The position numbers and the translations under genes are program-made. A stretch of DNA of 64,000 bases from Cyclobacteriaceae bacterium (GTDB lineage: Bacteria > Bacteroidota > Bacteroidia > Cytophagales > Cyclobacteriaceae). Under the pieces are notes generated by a model. It ran no database searches. It saw nothing but the letters and a program-made list of their open reading frames with translations, and was not told the DNA's origin. Where the stretch lies: the NCBI GenBank assembly GCA_019694875.1, contig JAIBBC010000002.1, forward strand, positions 310,001-374,000. Direction: 5' to 3'. Numbering within the stretch: the stretch's first letter is position 1; every line of letters begins with the position of its first letter. This document shows positions 36,321 through 45,064 of the stretch, in pieces.

Positions 36321-37197
36321 TTCTCTTACCGGTACAGCATTAATCGCTGCCAAAGCGCGGGCATACGGCCAGATGCTCAAGCCGCGGCTTTCGTTGCTGG
36401 TTGCGTTTTCGTGTGCTTTCGGCTTTGTACTTGCCTCGAGCAACACCAATCTGGTAACATTGACCATGCTCTTTATCGGGGGATTTCTGTTGTCAGGTGC
36501 TTCCGTAGCGATCAATCAGATCATGGAAAAAGATTTCGACAAGGTAATGAGCAGGACCATGAACCGTCCGATGCCTACTGAGCGGCTGACGTTCCGTGAA
36601 GCTGTTGTTTTCTCGATAATGTGTACCATCCTGAGTATTGCTATTCTGGCTGCGTATACAAATCCGTTAACCGTTGGGTTATCGGTACTTTCGATGATTT
36701 TATACTGCTTTGCATATACACCATTAAAACGAATTGGTTCCATTGCAGTATTTGTTGGGGCGATACCCGGAGCATTGCCTCCGTTGTTGGGTTGGGTAGC
36801 AGCCACCGGAAGAATCTCATACGAAGCATTGTTGATTTTCGGAATTCAATTCATCTGGCAGTTTCCACACTTCTGGGCGATAGCCTGGGTAGCCGATGAA
36901 GATTATAAGAAGGCGGGATTTAAGTTGTTGCCGTTAGCCGGACAAAAAGATCTGAACACCGCGATTCAGATCATGATCTACACCTTGTTCCTGCTGCCAC
37001 TTGGGTTGTTACCTGCCGTGTTTGGATTAACGGGTATTCATTCTGCGTTTATTGTAACCATTTGCGGAGTGTTGTTCCTGGCGCAGACCTTTTCGTTGAT
37101 GAAGACCGTGAGCCGCGAGTCGGCCAAGCGGATTATGTTCGGATCTTTTCTGTATCTGCCGATCGTTCAGATTGCGTTGTTGTTGGATAAGTTATAA
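36301..37197 (+). CDS. ctaB: protoheme IX farnesyltransferase (heme O synthase)
   Basis: The 298-residue UbiA-family protein has the prenyl-transferase Asp motifs NQIMEKDFDKVMSRT and DEDYKKAGF, seven to nine membrane segments, and the conserved SRTMNRPMP block. It makes heme O, the substrate of CtaA. The 20-base overlap with ctaA suggests translational coupling. Confidence 0.92.
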   Translation: MVAQPFDSLTGTALIAAKARAYGQMLKPRLSLLVAFSCAFGFVLASSNTNLVTLTMLFIGGFLLSGASVAINQIMEKDFDKVMSRTMNRPMPTERLTFREAVVFSIMCTILSIAILAAYTNPLTVGLSVLSMILYCFAYTPLKRIGSIAVFVGAIPGALPPLLGWVAATGRISYEALLIFGIQFIWQFPHFWAIAWVADEDYKKAGFKLLPLAGQKDLNTAIQIMIYTLFLLPLGLLPAVFGLTGIHSAFIVTICGVLFLAQTFSLMKTVSRESAKRIMFGSFLYLPIVQIALLLDKL

Positions 37198-37208
37198 AAA
37201 GAAGTAAG

Positions 37209-37790
37209 ATGAGTGTTGACATTAAGATTGTTGAAGAACCAAAACAACCGATGACCATGAATCCGAAGAAATTCGGAATGTGGTTGTTTATGGTTACCGT
37301 GTTTATGGTTTTTGCTGCACTCAGCAGCGCATACATTGTAAGGCGTGCCGAAGGCAACTGGTCGTACTTTGAATTGCCGGCTTTATTTTGGGTGAATACA
37401 GTTGTCATTCTTATCAGCAGTATCACGCTTCAATGGGCATACGTTAGCGCGAAGCGCGATAATTTAGAATCGGTAAAAATTGCTACCATCATCACAGCCA
37501 TTTTAGGTATTGGTTTTATGGTGGGGCAATATTTCGCATGGGCTGACCTGGTAACGAACAGCATTCACCTTGTTGGAAATCCCTCAGGCTCATTTGTATA
37601 CATTATTTCCGGCTTGCACGGAGCACACGTGTTAGGAGGGGTAATTTATTTGTTGATTTTATTGAGCGCCACCCAGAAAGGTTTAGTCCATTCAAAAAGC
37701 CTGAATCGGATAGAAATGTGTGCCACGTATTGGCATTTTTTGGGCGGACTTTGGCTATATTTGTTCCTGTTCCTGTTATTGTATCGTTAA
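37209..37790 (+). CDS. cytochrome c oxidase subunit III family protein (short form)
   Basis: The 193-residue protein has five membrane segments with the subunit III signature (FVYIISGLHGAHVLGGVIYLL and YWHFLGGLWLYLF). It is shorter than the second subunit III encoded next, and lacks part of the N-terminal region. Bacteroidota oxidases often have two such genes in series. Confidence 0.88.
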   Translation: MSVDIKIVEEPKQPMTMNPKKFGMWLFMVTVFMVFAALSSAYIVRRAEGNWSYFELPALFWVNTVVILISSITLQWAYVSAKRDNLESVKIATIITAILGIGFMVGQYFAWADLVTNSIHLVGNPSGSFVYIISGLHGAHVLGGVIYLLILLSATQKGLVHSKSLNRIEMCATYWHFLGGLWLYLFLFLLLYR

Positions 37791-37812
37791 GTAAAAGATT
37801 AACCTAACCACA

Positions 37813-38535
37813 ATGTCACATACCTCACCCGTTGTTGTACCAGCACCCGGAAAAACCGAATGGGATGGCGGAGTATCACCCATGAATGCGAGCTACGGCA
37901 AGCTCATGATGTGGTTCTTCCTGTTGTCTGATGCGTTTACCTTCTCGGCACTACTGATCACCTATGGCCTGGTTCGCTCTTCGCACCCTGCTTATGACGG
38001 TACCGTTGAGAACTTTGTATTCTCTCCAGCTTACTGGCCAATTCCGGAAAAGGTATTTGCTTCAATTCCATTCTTCCACGGACTGCATGCTCCGCTGGTG
38101 TTCGTTGGTATCATGACGTTTATTTTGATCATGAGTTCGGTAACGATGGTACTTGCTGTGGAAGCCGGTCAGCGTATGGACCGCAGGGCGGTTGAAAAGT
38201 GGATGCTTTGGACGATCCTTGGCGGTATTTGCTTCCTGAGTTGTCAGGCATGGGAGTGGACGCACTTTATCATCGGTGACGGAGTAACGGGCGCCAATCT
38301 CGTTCGGAACGAATACGGTCCACCGGATTTTGCCGACTTCTTTTTCTTCATTACCGGATTCCATGGATTCCACGTATTCAGCGGGGTATTGTTAAACTTC
38401 CTGATATTCTACAACACCGTAACCGGGGTGTATGACCGAAGAGGCCACTATGAAATGGTTGAGAAGGTTGGTCTGTACTGGCACTTTGTAGACCTTGTAT
38501 GGGTATTCGTGTTCACGTTCTTTTATCTTGTTTAA
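37813..38535 (+). CDS. ctaE: cytochrome c oxidase subunit III
   Basis: The 240-residue protein has the full subunit III pattern, including FFFITGFHGFHVFSGVLLNFLI and the terminal YWHFVDLVWVFVFTFFYLV. It is a structural subunit with the family's conserved lipid-pocket glutamate region. It lies 22 bases after the short subunit III gene, in the same transcript. Confidence 0.9.
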   Translation: MSHTSPVVVPAPGKTEWDGGVSPMNASYGKLMMWFFLLSDAFTFSALLITYGLVRSSHPAYDGTVENFVFSPAYWPIPEKVFASIPFFHGLHAPLVFVGIMTFILIMSSVTMVLAVEAGQRMDRRAVEKWMLWTILGGICFLSCQAWEWTHFIIGDGVTGANLVRNEYGPPDFADFFFFITGFHGFHVFSGVLLNFLIFYNTVTGVYDRRGHYEMVEKVGLYWHFVDLVWVFVFTFFYLV

Positions 38536-38556
38536 CGATTTTAATACTTATCAATA

Positions 38557-38892
38557 ATGGCACATCACGCTGAAGAAACAACGGTAACCGTACTGCCTCC
38601 CGATAAAGCACGCATTAAAAAGCTCTGGCAGGTAGCGGGCATCCTTGGAATTATCACCCTCATCGAATTCGGTGTTGCCTTTGGCGTACCGCACGAGATG
38701 AAGGACTTACGCGTATGGATTTTCATTGGCATGACCATTATCAAGGCCGCCTATATCGTAGGTGAGTTTATGCACCTTCGCCATGAAACAAAAGTTTTGA
38801 TGTGGTCGATTCTTGTTCCGATTGTGTTTATCGTTTGGATGCTGGTAGCGTTCGTATACGAGGGAATGTCTATCGGTGATGTAAGAATCTGA
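38557..38892 (+). CDS. cytochrome c oxidase subunit IV family protein
   Basis: The 111-residue protein has three membrane segments and the pattern of prokaryotic COX4 proteins (ITLIEFGVAFG, IKAAYIVGEFMHLRHE). It completes the oxidase operon, since a strong terminator follows within 25 bases. Confidence 0.85.
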   Translation: MAHHAEETTVTVLPPDKARIKKLWQVAGILGIITLIEFGVAFGVPHEMKDLRVWIFIGMTIIKAAYIVGEFMHLRHETKVLMWSILVPIVFIVWMLVAFVYEGMSIGDVRI

Positions 38893-38915
38893 TGTATAGA
38901 TTTTAAATGTATACC

Positions 38916-38950
38916 TAAGGCTTAAGGATTTCTTAAGCCTTATTTTTTTT
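38916..38950 (+). terminator. rho-independent terminator of the oxidase operon
   Basis: A perfect 11-base-pair stem (TAAGGCTTAAG with CTTAAGCCTTA), a 5-base loop, and eight T. It separates the act-cox structural genes from the accessory set that follows. Confidence 0.92.
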
Positions 38951-38960
38951 GAAGACCGGT

Positions 38961-39524
38961 ATGAAAAAGGCATTGTTGTTGTTTGTTGCGTTCCTGCTGC
39001 CGGTTCTTATTTATCTTTTTTTGAAATCATTCGGAAAGAATGAGTTTGAGGTGCCGGTTTTGTATACCGACTCGATGAGTGTTTCAGTTCCGTGCTACAG
39101 GAATAACTATAAGCTCCCATACCACGTGCCTGACAGCCTGCTGAAAACATTTCAGTGGGACAGCACTTCTCTGTTTACCGTGGTTGTGTTTGAAAATGAA
39201 TCAAAGGAAGATCAGCATGAAAGATCCATTCAGCTTACACGGGTGATGACTGAATTCAAAAACGAGCCTCTCGGGATTATTCACGTGTTGGGAACACATA
39301 CAAATGTTGTTTCCGGAAACAATGGCCTAGTCACACAACGGGTATTGATGTCTGATACAAACTTGTTTAAGATCAAAACTTGTTTCTTTTTGCTAAACAG
39401 TAAGCAGGACGCTGTTGTTATTGATAAAGACAGAAGAATCCGTGGTCAGTACACGCTCACGAAACGTGAAGATGCCGACCGGATGATTATGGAAGAATTG
39501 AATATTTTATTTAAGCGATACTAA
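38961..39524 (+). CDS. SCO1-like membrane-anchored protein without copper-binding cysteines
   Basis: The start is the ATG at 38961, after the T tract of the terminator. The 187-residue protein has one N-terminal membrane helix and a thioredoxin-like region. Its end (IDKDRRIRGQYTLTKREDADRMIMEELNILF) is that of SCO-family proteins. The CxxxC that binds copper in SCO is absent: the position reads VVVFENESKEDQ. So it may be a SCO fold that lost copper chemistry, or a distinct relative. The stop overlaps the next ATG by one base. Confidence 0.5.
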   Translation: MKKALLLFVAFLLPVLIYLFLKSFGKNEFEVPVLYTDSMSVSVPCYRNNYKLPYHVPDSLLKTFQWDSTSLFTVVVFENESKEDQHERSIQLTRVMTEFKNEPLGIIHVLGTHTNVVSGNNGLVTQRVLMSDTNLFKIKTCFFLLNSKQDAVVIDKDRRIRGQYTLTKREDADRMIMEELNILFKRY

Positions 39525-40054
39525 TGCAAGCCGAAGTTAAATCCGAGCCATACCGTAAACTCATTATTGCCGTTTCTATTGTTATTCCGCTTGCGGTTGC
39601 GGCCCTGTTCGGAATTAAAATTCCGGGGTACGACCTGTCGTTCCTGCCACCCATTTATGCTACCATCAACGGGATTACCGCAGTGTTGTTGGTGACGGCA
39701 GTGGTCGCAATTAAAAACGGAAAGCGTGCTCTTCACGAACGGATCATGAAAATCTGCATTTTCCTTTCAGTATGTTTTCTGGTGATGTACGTGGCGTATC
39801 ACATGACAAGCGAAACAACACACTTTGGAGGTACAGGGGCAATACGGTATATCTATTTATTCATCCTGGCTACGCATATTATCCTTTCGGTGGTGATTAT
39901 TCCGATGGTGTTATTCTCCTACGTCAGGGCTATTTCAGGCGATTTTGTGCGTCACAAGAAACTTTCCATGGTCACTTTTCCGTTGTGGTTATACGTGGCT
40001 GTAACGGGCGTTGTCGTATATTTGATGATCAGTCCATATATGCATCATTCATGA
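39524..40054 (+). CDS. DUF420-family membrane protein
   Basis: The 176-residue protein has five membrane segments and the pattern of the DUF420/CtaM family (YVAYHMTSETTHFGGTGAIRYIYLFILATHIILS). In other bacteria this family is encoded near oxidase genes and has a role in oxidase maturation. The stop and the next ATG overlap by four bases (ATGA). Confidence 0.85.
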   Translation: MQAEVKSEPYRKLIIAVSIVIPLAVAALFGIKIPGYDLSFLPPIYATINGITAVLLVTAVVAIKNGKRALHERIMKICIFLSVCFLVMYVAYHMTSETTHFGGTGAIRYIYLFILATHIILSVVIIPMVLFSYVRAISGDFVRHKKLSMVTFPLWLYVAVTGVVVYLMISPYMHHS

Positions 40055-40314
40055 AAAGAAGGCTGTTAACGGGTTTAGTTTTTACATTGCTTGCGCTTAT
40101 CAGCCTCTCCAATGAGGTTGCCGCGCAGTGCGCAATGTGCCGTGCCCAGCTGGAAAATAATGTAAGCAGCGGACGACCCGGAATAGCTGCAGGTATCAAT
40201 ACCGGAATTTTGTACCTGCTCGTAATGCCCTACTTAAGCGCACTTGTCCTGGGCTATTTCTGGTATAAAAACAGCAAACGAAATGCAAACCCCAAAGGCC
40301 TTACTGCTGGGTAA
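40051..40314 (+). CDS. small CxxC membrane protein of the oxidase accessory set
   Basis: The ATG at 40051 is coupled to the DUF420 stop. The 87-residue product begins with a signal or anchor (MKRRLLTGLVFTLLALISLS) followed by QCAMCRAQLENNVSSG, then a single helix. The CAMC sequence, exposed just after the first helix, would be suited to metal or thiol chemistry. I know of no assigned function. It overlaps the DUF983 gene by 32 bases in another frame. Confidence 0.65.
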   Translation: MKRRLLTGLVFTLLALISLSNEVAAQCAMCRAQLENNVSSGRPGIAAGINTGILYLLVMPYLSALVLGYFWYKNSKRNANPKGLTAG

Positions 40315-40657
40315 ATGTCCGCGCTGCCATACCGGTGATATTTTCAAATATCCGATCGTAGGCCATGTGTGGCAATTCAATCAAATGAATACTACTTGCC
40401 CGCATTGTGACGTACGTCTGGAACCTGAGCCGGGCTTTTACCAGGGCGCCATGTATGTCGGCTATGCATTTACCGTGGCCTGTATCGTTCTCGCGAGCTT
40501 CCTGCTTTATTTCACGAATTATACATCGGAGTGGGTGTACATCGGAGTTGTGATAGCACTCCTGATTCTTTTTGTTCCGTTAAACTACCGGTACTCGCGG
40601 ATTATCTACTTGTACCTCTTTGGAGGCATCAAATTTGATCAGCATTACAGCCGGTAA
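40283..40657 (+). CDS. DUF983-family protein with zinc-ribbon cysteines
   Basis: The start is the ATG at 40283 (MQTPKALLLGKCPRC); the open frame to 40244 has no other support. Two CPxC motifs, Cys12/Cys15 and Cys39/Cys42, precede two membrane helices, as in DUF983. The gene overlaps the small CxxC protein by 32 bases and is the last of four coupled genes after the oxidase terminator. Confidence 0.85.
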   Translation: MQTPKALLLGKCPRCHTGDIFKYPIVGHVWQFNQMNTTCPHCDVRLEPEPGFYQGAMYVGYAFTVACIVLASFLLYFTNYTSEWVYIGVVIALLILFVPLNYRYSRIIYLYLFGGIKFDQHYSR

Positions 40658-40686
40658 GTTATTACCTTTAGTGCTGTCCCTGTTTC

Positions 40687-43600
40687 GTGTTGAAAAAGCA
40701 AAACCTTGTTCTGGCCGTGTTATCGGTGCTGTTTCTGGCAGCGGGAATTTTTTTTGCGTATCGTGTTAATCAGCCGATTCCTTCCGAAGGCCAGGCGAAG
40801 AAAATCCAGAATAACCTCACAGACGTTCTGGCTGATGTAAATCGTCAGGCCGACAATCAACTCAAAAGATTAAGCCAGGGCAAGACAATTGCCAGCTCGG
40901 AAACCCAGTTCTTGTTGATTGACGATGTAAAAATCCTTCAGTGGACCGACAATCATTTTATCCCTTCATACTACGTAGTTGCAGGAGACTATGATGTGAA
41001 GTATGTAAGGTTGACTTCGGGCGATTTCATTGTAAGACAGTTTTCGGTCGATTCAACCAGGAGTTTGGTGGCGGTTATACCGCTTCACGTTCAATACCGC
41101 ATCACCAACGATTATCTGAAGCCTTATTGGCATCCAAAAATATTTGACAATTCAAATGTTGTCATTCTTCTTCCTGAGCTTGACCAAGGCTTCCCGGTAA
41201 CGGTTGATAACAAAGTTATTTTTAAAGTCAGTCCCTTCGGGTCGACTGCGTTAAGTCCGCTTGCCCGTAACCTCTCTGTCTTATTTGTTTCGCTGACGCT
41301 GATTTTGTTGGTCATTCTTATTACACGGTGGGTGAAAGGCGTTAGTGTGCAAAGACCCTTTGCAGGGTTTCTTCTGCTCGGTGCTTTGCTGATTTCCGTG
41401 CGCGCCCTGATGCTGGCATTTCGATTCCCGGCCCGGTTCGGAAGACTGATGCTATTTGATCCAAAAGATTTTGCTTCCTCGCAATTGAACCCTTCACTGG
41501 GTGACATGCTGATCAACGCTATTCTGATTTTCTTCCTTTGCTTTTATCTTTTCAGAAACTACAAGCGCTTTAAGTTTTTCTCCCACACGCCTAATTGGAT
41601 TGTAACGGTATTCGGAGCGGTGAGTGTATTCTTTGCAATACTGTATCCGTCCATCGTAATTCAAACGCTTTATAACAATTCCGCGATCACGCTGAGTATT
41701 TCGCAGTCGCTTACATTTGATGTTGTCCGGGTAGGCGCATTTTTAGTTTTGGTTATTTCGTGGATTAGTGCGTTCCTGTTCGCACACGTTGCCATCCGGT
41801 TGCTCACGGTCAACGATAATCTCAAACAAATTACCGTCTCGGTTTTTATCGGATTCTTTGTGTTTCTGGGGCTTAACGAATTTACAGGTCAGCCCTATGC
41901 TGAAGCAGCTTTTGTAGCGATTGTTTTTTTGATCGGGGTGGTGGCTTTCAGGATTTATTTGTCGCTCGACCGTTTTCAATACGCCACCTTTGTCTATTTC
42001 TTCTTTGCCGTATTATGCTTTTCCGTAGCGGGCGTATTCGCGGTGCGGAATTTTGAGAATCACCGGAAAGCAGAGAATCAGCAACGATTTGCGGAGAATT
42101 TCCTGGTAGATCGCGATTACTTCGGGGAGTACCTGATGCAGGAAACTGCCCGAAAAATTGAGCAAGACATATTTATTCAAACCCGGCTGACGAATCCGCT
42201 GGTCGGTAAGGAAGCGATCAAACATAAAATTCAACAGGTTTCACTTTCCGGATACTTCAACCGGTACAATGTGCTGATTTCTCTTTATGATCAGACCGGC
42301 GATCCGTTGCCGGACGAGACCGACACAACAAATTTTTATACACTCGTAAAGCGATACGATCAAAAGAAATTCAGTACCGATTATCGGAATGTATTTTACA
42401 TAACTGATCGCGAAGACCGGACGTTGAAGAAATACATCATGCTGGTGCCGATTAGGAAAGGGCAGGCGGTTGTTGGAAATGTGTTGGTTGAACTGGCGCT
42501 GAAGAGAATCATTCCGGAGAACGTTTACCCTGAACTATTGGTTGATACACGTTTTCAGCAGGCTTATCGCCCGCGAGACCAGAGTTACGCAATCATTTCA
42601 AGTTCCCAGGTTGAGTATAGCGCGGGAAATTTTAATTATGAACCTCTGATTGAAGCCGAGCTCGCAAATGTGGATCTGTATTCGGAGGGAATCTTCCGCG
42701 ATGGCTATCTGCATGTAGGCGTTGAAGATGTAAGCGGAAGGCTCGCGATTGTTTCATCACCCGCTGCTCCGTTCATGTATCGGCTTGCAGATTTTTCTTT
42801 TCTGGTATTGCTCGGGATCGGTGCGGTATTCATTTTCCTGTTGATTGAAGGCATTGTCCATTATTCAGGGTCGGCAAACCTGTTTTTCTCTGCGCGCATA
42901 CAGCTCATTCTTAACCTGGCATTTTTTGTACCGCTGGTGGCGGTTTGTTTGATTACGCTCGGATTAACGGCAAAGTCGTCCCGGAAAGAATTGCAGGACG
43001 ACTTTTTAAACAAGGCGGCTCAGTTCGGCAAAACACTTTCAATTACTATCCAGGACGTGGGATCAACCCGCGGTGAAGAATTTGAGAATGAGTTCAAGAA
43101 CGTAACGCTGTTGGCGAATCTGGACGCAAACCTGTATGCGAATGACGGTACGCTGATAACCACAAGTCAGCCCCTGATTTTTGAGAATCAATTGCTTGCC
43201 CCGTATCTGGATCCGGGCGTATACCGCAGAATGAAGAGGGGCGAGGCATCCTTTGTGGGGACCGATCACGTGGGTTCGCTCGAGTTCTATGTTGCTTACT
43301 CAAAAGTTTTGGCTCCGGAAACAGGTGAAGTGCTGGGTATTCTGGGCATTCCGTTTTTTCAATCCGGTGCATCTATCGAACAGATGCAGATAACGGTGTT
43401 GGCAAACATCATTTCAATTTTCACGCTGGTGTTTATCGTGCTGCTGATCATTTCGTTTTTTGTGACGAAATGGCTTACCGCTCCGTTGAGCATGATCACG
43501 CAAACACTGGGACGAATTTCACTGACAAAAACCAACGAGCCGCTGGAGTGGAATTCAGACGATGAGATTGGTTTAATGGTTCGTGAGTACAATCACATGC

Positions 43601-44298
43601 TTGATACATTGAGTGCGAGTAAGCAGGAGTTGGAAAAGAACCAGCGCGAGAAAGCGTGGCGCGAAATTGCGCAGCAGGTAGCGCACGAAATCAAAAATCC
43701 GCTTACGCCAATGAAGCTCACGCTGCAGCAACTGGAGCGATCGCTTCAGCACGATGAAGGCAATGAAAAATTAAAAAGGGCAGTGCTTTCACTTTTATCG
43801 CAGGTGAATTCGCTCGATGAACTGGCATCATCCTTCAGCTCGTTTGCGAAGATGCCCGAGCCGGTAATGAAGCCAATTGAATTGGTGTCGCTGGTCAATC
43901 GTGTTATTAACCTGCATGCGAATGAAAGTGAAATCATGCTTCGTTCTGAAGTTACCGAAGCACCCGTGTTGGCCGATGAACAATTGCTGGGCAGAATTCT
44001 CTCGAATATTATCCTGAACGGAATACAGGCAGTACCCAAAGGTCGGCAAGCTAAAATTGTAGTAACGATCACCCACCGATCACCTTATTTTTCGATCGCT
44101 ATCTCAGACAACGGTTCGGGAATTGATCCTGAACTTAAAGACAAGGTTTTTCTGCCGCATTTTACAACCAAGAAAACCGGGTCCGGACTGGGGTTGGCAA
44201 TTGCCCGTCAGGGCATTGAGCAAATGGGTGGGCGGATTTCGTTTTCAACATCCGTTGAAGGAACGACTTTTCAGATCAATCTACCGAAGAACAGTTAG
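40687..44298 (+). CDS. very large NtrY-like sensor histidine kinase
   Basis: The 1,203-residue protein has a first membrane helix, an extracytoplasmic domain of about 170 residues, a block of roughly seven to eight helices (about 195-460), a second extracytoplasmic region (about 460-700), and two further helices with a third sensor-like region before a HAMP segment. The kinase core follows: phospho-acceptor His1000 in QQVAHEIKNPL, N-box NIILNGIQAV, G boxes SDNGSGID and GSGLGLAIA. The NtrY-like PLTPMKLTLQQLERS helix is present. No response regulator lies nearby. The start used is GTG at 40687; a TTG at 40690 is the alternative. Confidence 0.85.
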   Translation: MLKKQNLVLAVLSVLFLAAGIFFAYRVNQPIPSEGQAKKIQNNLTDVLADVNRQADNQLKRLSQGKTIASSETQFLLIDDVKILQWTDNHFIPSYYVVAGDYDVKYVRLTSGDFIVRQFSVDSTRSLVAVIPLHVQYRITNDYLKPYWHPKIFDNSNVVILLPELDQGFPVTVDNKVIFKVSPFGSTALSPLARNLSVLFVSLTLILLVILITRWVKGVSVQRPFAGFLLLGALLISVRALMLAFRFPARFGRLMLFDPKDFASSQLNPSLGDMLINAILIFFLCFYLFRNYKRFKFFSHTPNWIVTVFGAVSVFFAILYPSIVIQTLYNNSAITLSISQSLTFDVVRVGAFLVLVISWISAFLFAHVAIRLLTVNDNLKQITVSVFIGFFVFLGLNEFTGQPYAEAAFVAIVFLIGVVAFRIYLSLDRFQYATFVYFFFAVLCFSVAGVFAVRNFENHRKAENQQRFAENFLVDRDYFGEYLMQETARKIEQDIFIQTRLTNPLVGKEAIKHKIQQVSLSGYFNRYNVLISLYDQTGDPLPDETDTTNFYTLVKRYDQKKFSTDYRNVFYITDREDRTLKKYIMLVPIRKGQAVVGNVLVELALKRIIPENVYPELLVDTRFQQAYRPRDQSYAIISSSQVEYSAGNFNYEPLIEAELANVDLYSEGIFRDGYLHVGVEDVSGRLAIVSSPAAPFMYRLADFSFLVLLGIGAVFIFLLIEGIVHYSGSANLFFSARIQLILNLAFFVPLVAVCLITLGLTAKSSRKELQDDFLNKAAQFGKTLSITIQDVGSTRGEEFENEFKNVTLLANLDANLYANDGTLITTSQPLIFENQLLAPYLDPGVYRRMKRGEASFVGTDHVGSLEFYVAYSKVLAPETGEVLGILGIPFFQSGASIEQMQITVLANIISIFTLVFIVLLIISFFVTKWLTAPLSMITQTLGRISLTKTNEPLEWNSDDEIGLMVREYNHMLDTLSASKQELEKNQREKAWREIAQQVAHEIKNPLTPMKLTLQQLERSLQHDEGNEKLKRAVLSLLSQVNSLDELASSFSSFAKMPEPVMKPIELVSLVNRVINLHANESEIMLRSEVTEAPVLADEQLLGRILSNIILNGIQAVPKGRQAKIVVTITHRSPYFSIAISDNGSGIDPELKDKVFLPHFTTKKTGSGLGLAIARQGIEQMGGRISFSTSVEGTTFQINLPKNS

Positions 44299-44314
44299 GT
44301 ATTCGCGTTGCGAA

Positions 44315-45064
44315 TTATTTATTACGCATCGCCATCATAACTTTGTTCGCGAAAACAAAGTCGTCAAGTTCTTTAACGCCTGAGTTGACAATTTCATCTT
44401 TGTTACCTTCCCAAAGCTTTAATCCTTTATAGAGAAACATGATATTTTCGCCAATACCCATCACGGAGTTCATATCGTGCGTTACAACCACGGTGGTAGT
44501 GTCGTAGTCGTAGGTGATATCGCGGATGAGTTCATCAATCAGGATAGAAGTTTGCGGATCAAGTCCTGAGTTGGGCTCATCGCAAAACAAATACTTCGGA
44601 CTGTTCACAATGGCGCGTGCAATCCCGACACGTTTTTTCATCCCTCCGCTAAGTTCGGATGGCATTTTTTTGTTGGCGTTTTGTAAGCCTACCCGATTCA
44701 AACATAAGTTCACGCGATCATACTTTTCATCGCGTGGCATTTTAGCCAGCAAATCGAGTGGAAACTTTACATTCTCTTCTACGTTCTTCGAGTCGAACAA
44801 TGCACCGCCCTGGAAAAGCATTCCAATCTCTCTACGGATTTCTACTTTTAAATCTTTATCGCCTTCTGTAAAATTTCGATGGTCGTAGAACACGCTGCCT
44901 TCGTCAGGAGTAGCGATCTCAACTATGCACTTGAGAAGAACGCTTTTGCCCGTTCCGCTGGCTCCGATAATCAGGTTAGGCTTTCCTTTTTGAAAAACTC
45001 CGTTGATGTTATTCAGGATTTTCCTGTCTCCGAACGACTTCGATATGTTCTTCAGTTCGATCAT
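44315..45064 (-). CDS. mlaF: ABC transporter ATPase of the Mla/Mkl lipid type
   Basis: The 249-residue protein has Walker A GASGTGKS, signature LSGGMKKR, Walker B YLFCDEPNSGLD, and the H-loop VVVTHDM. The long Q-loop segment and MIELKNISKSFGDRKILNN start place it with MlaF/MKL, which move phospholipid or other lipids between the membranes. Its ATG overlaps the MlaE-type permease stop by 4 bases. No MlaD (MCE) gene lies in the window. The gene converges with the kinase gene. Confidence 0.88.
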   Translation of the reverse strand: MIELKNISKSFGDRKILNNINGVFQKGKPNLIIGASGTGKSVLLKCIVEIATPDEGSVFYDHRNFTEGDKDLKVEIRREIGMLFQGGALFDSKNVEENVKFPLDLLAKMPRDEKYDRVNLCLNRVGLQNANKKMPSELSGGMKKRVGIARAIVNSPKYLFCDEPNSGLDPQTSILIDELIRDITYDYDTTTVVVTHDMNSVMGIGENIMFLYKGLKLWEGNKDEIVNSGVKELDDFVFANKVMMAMRNK

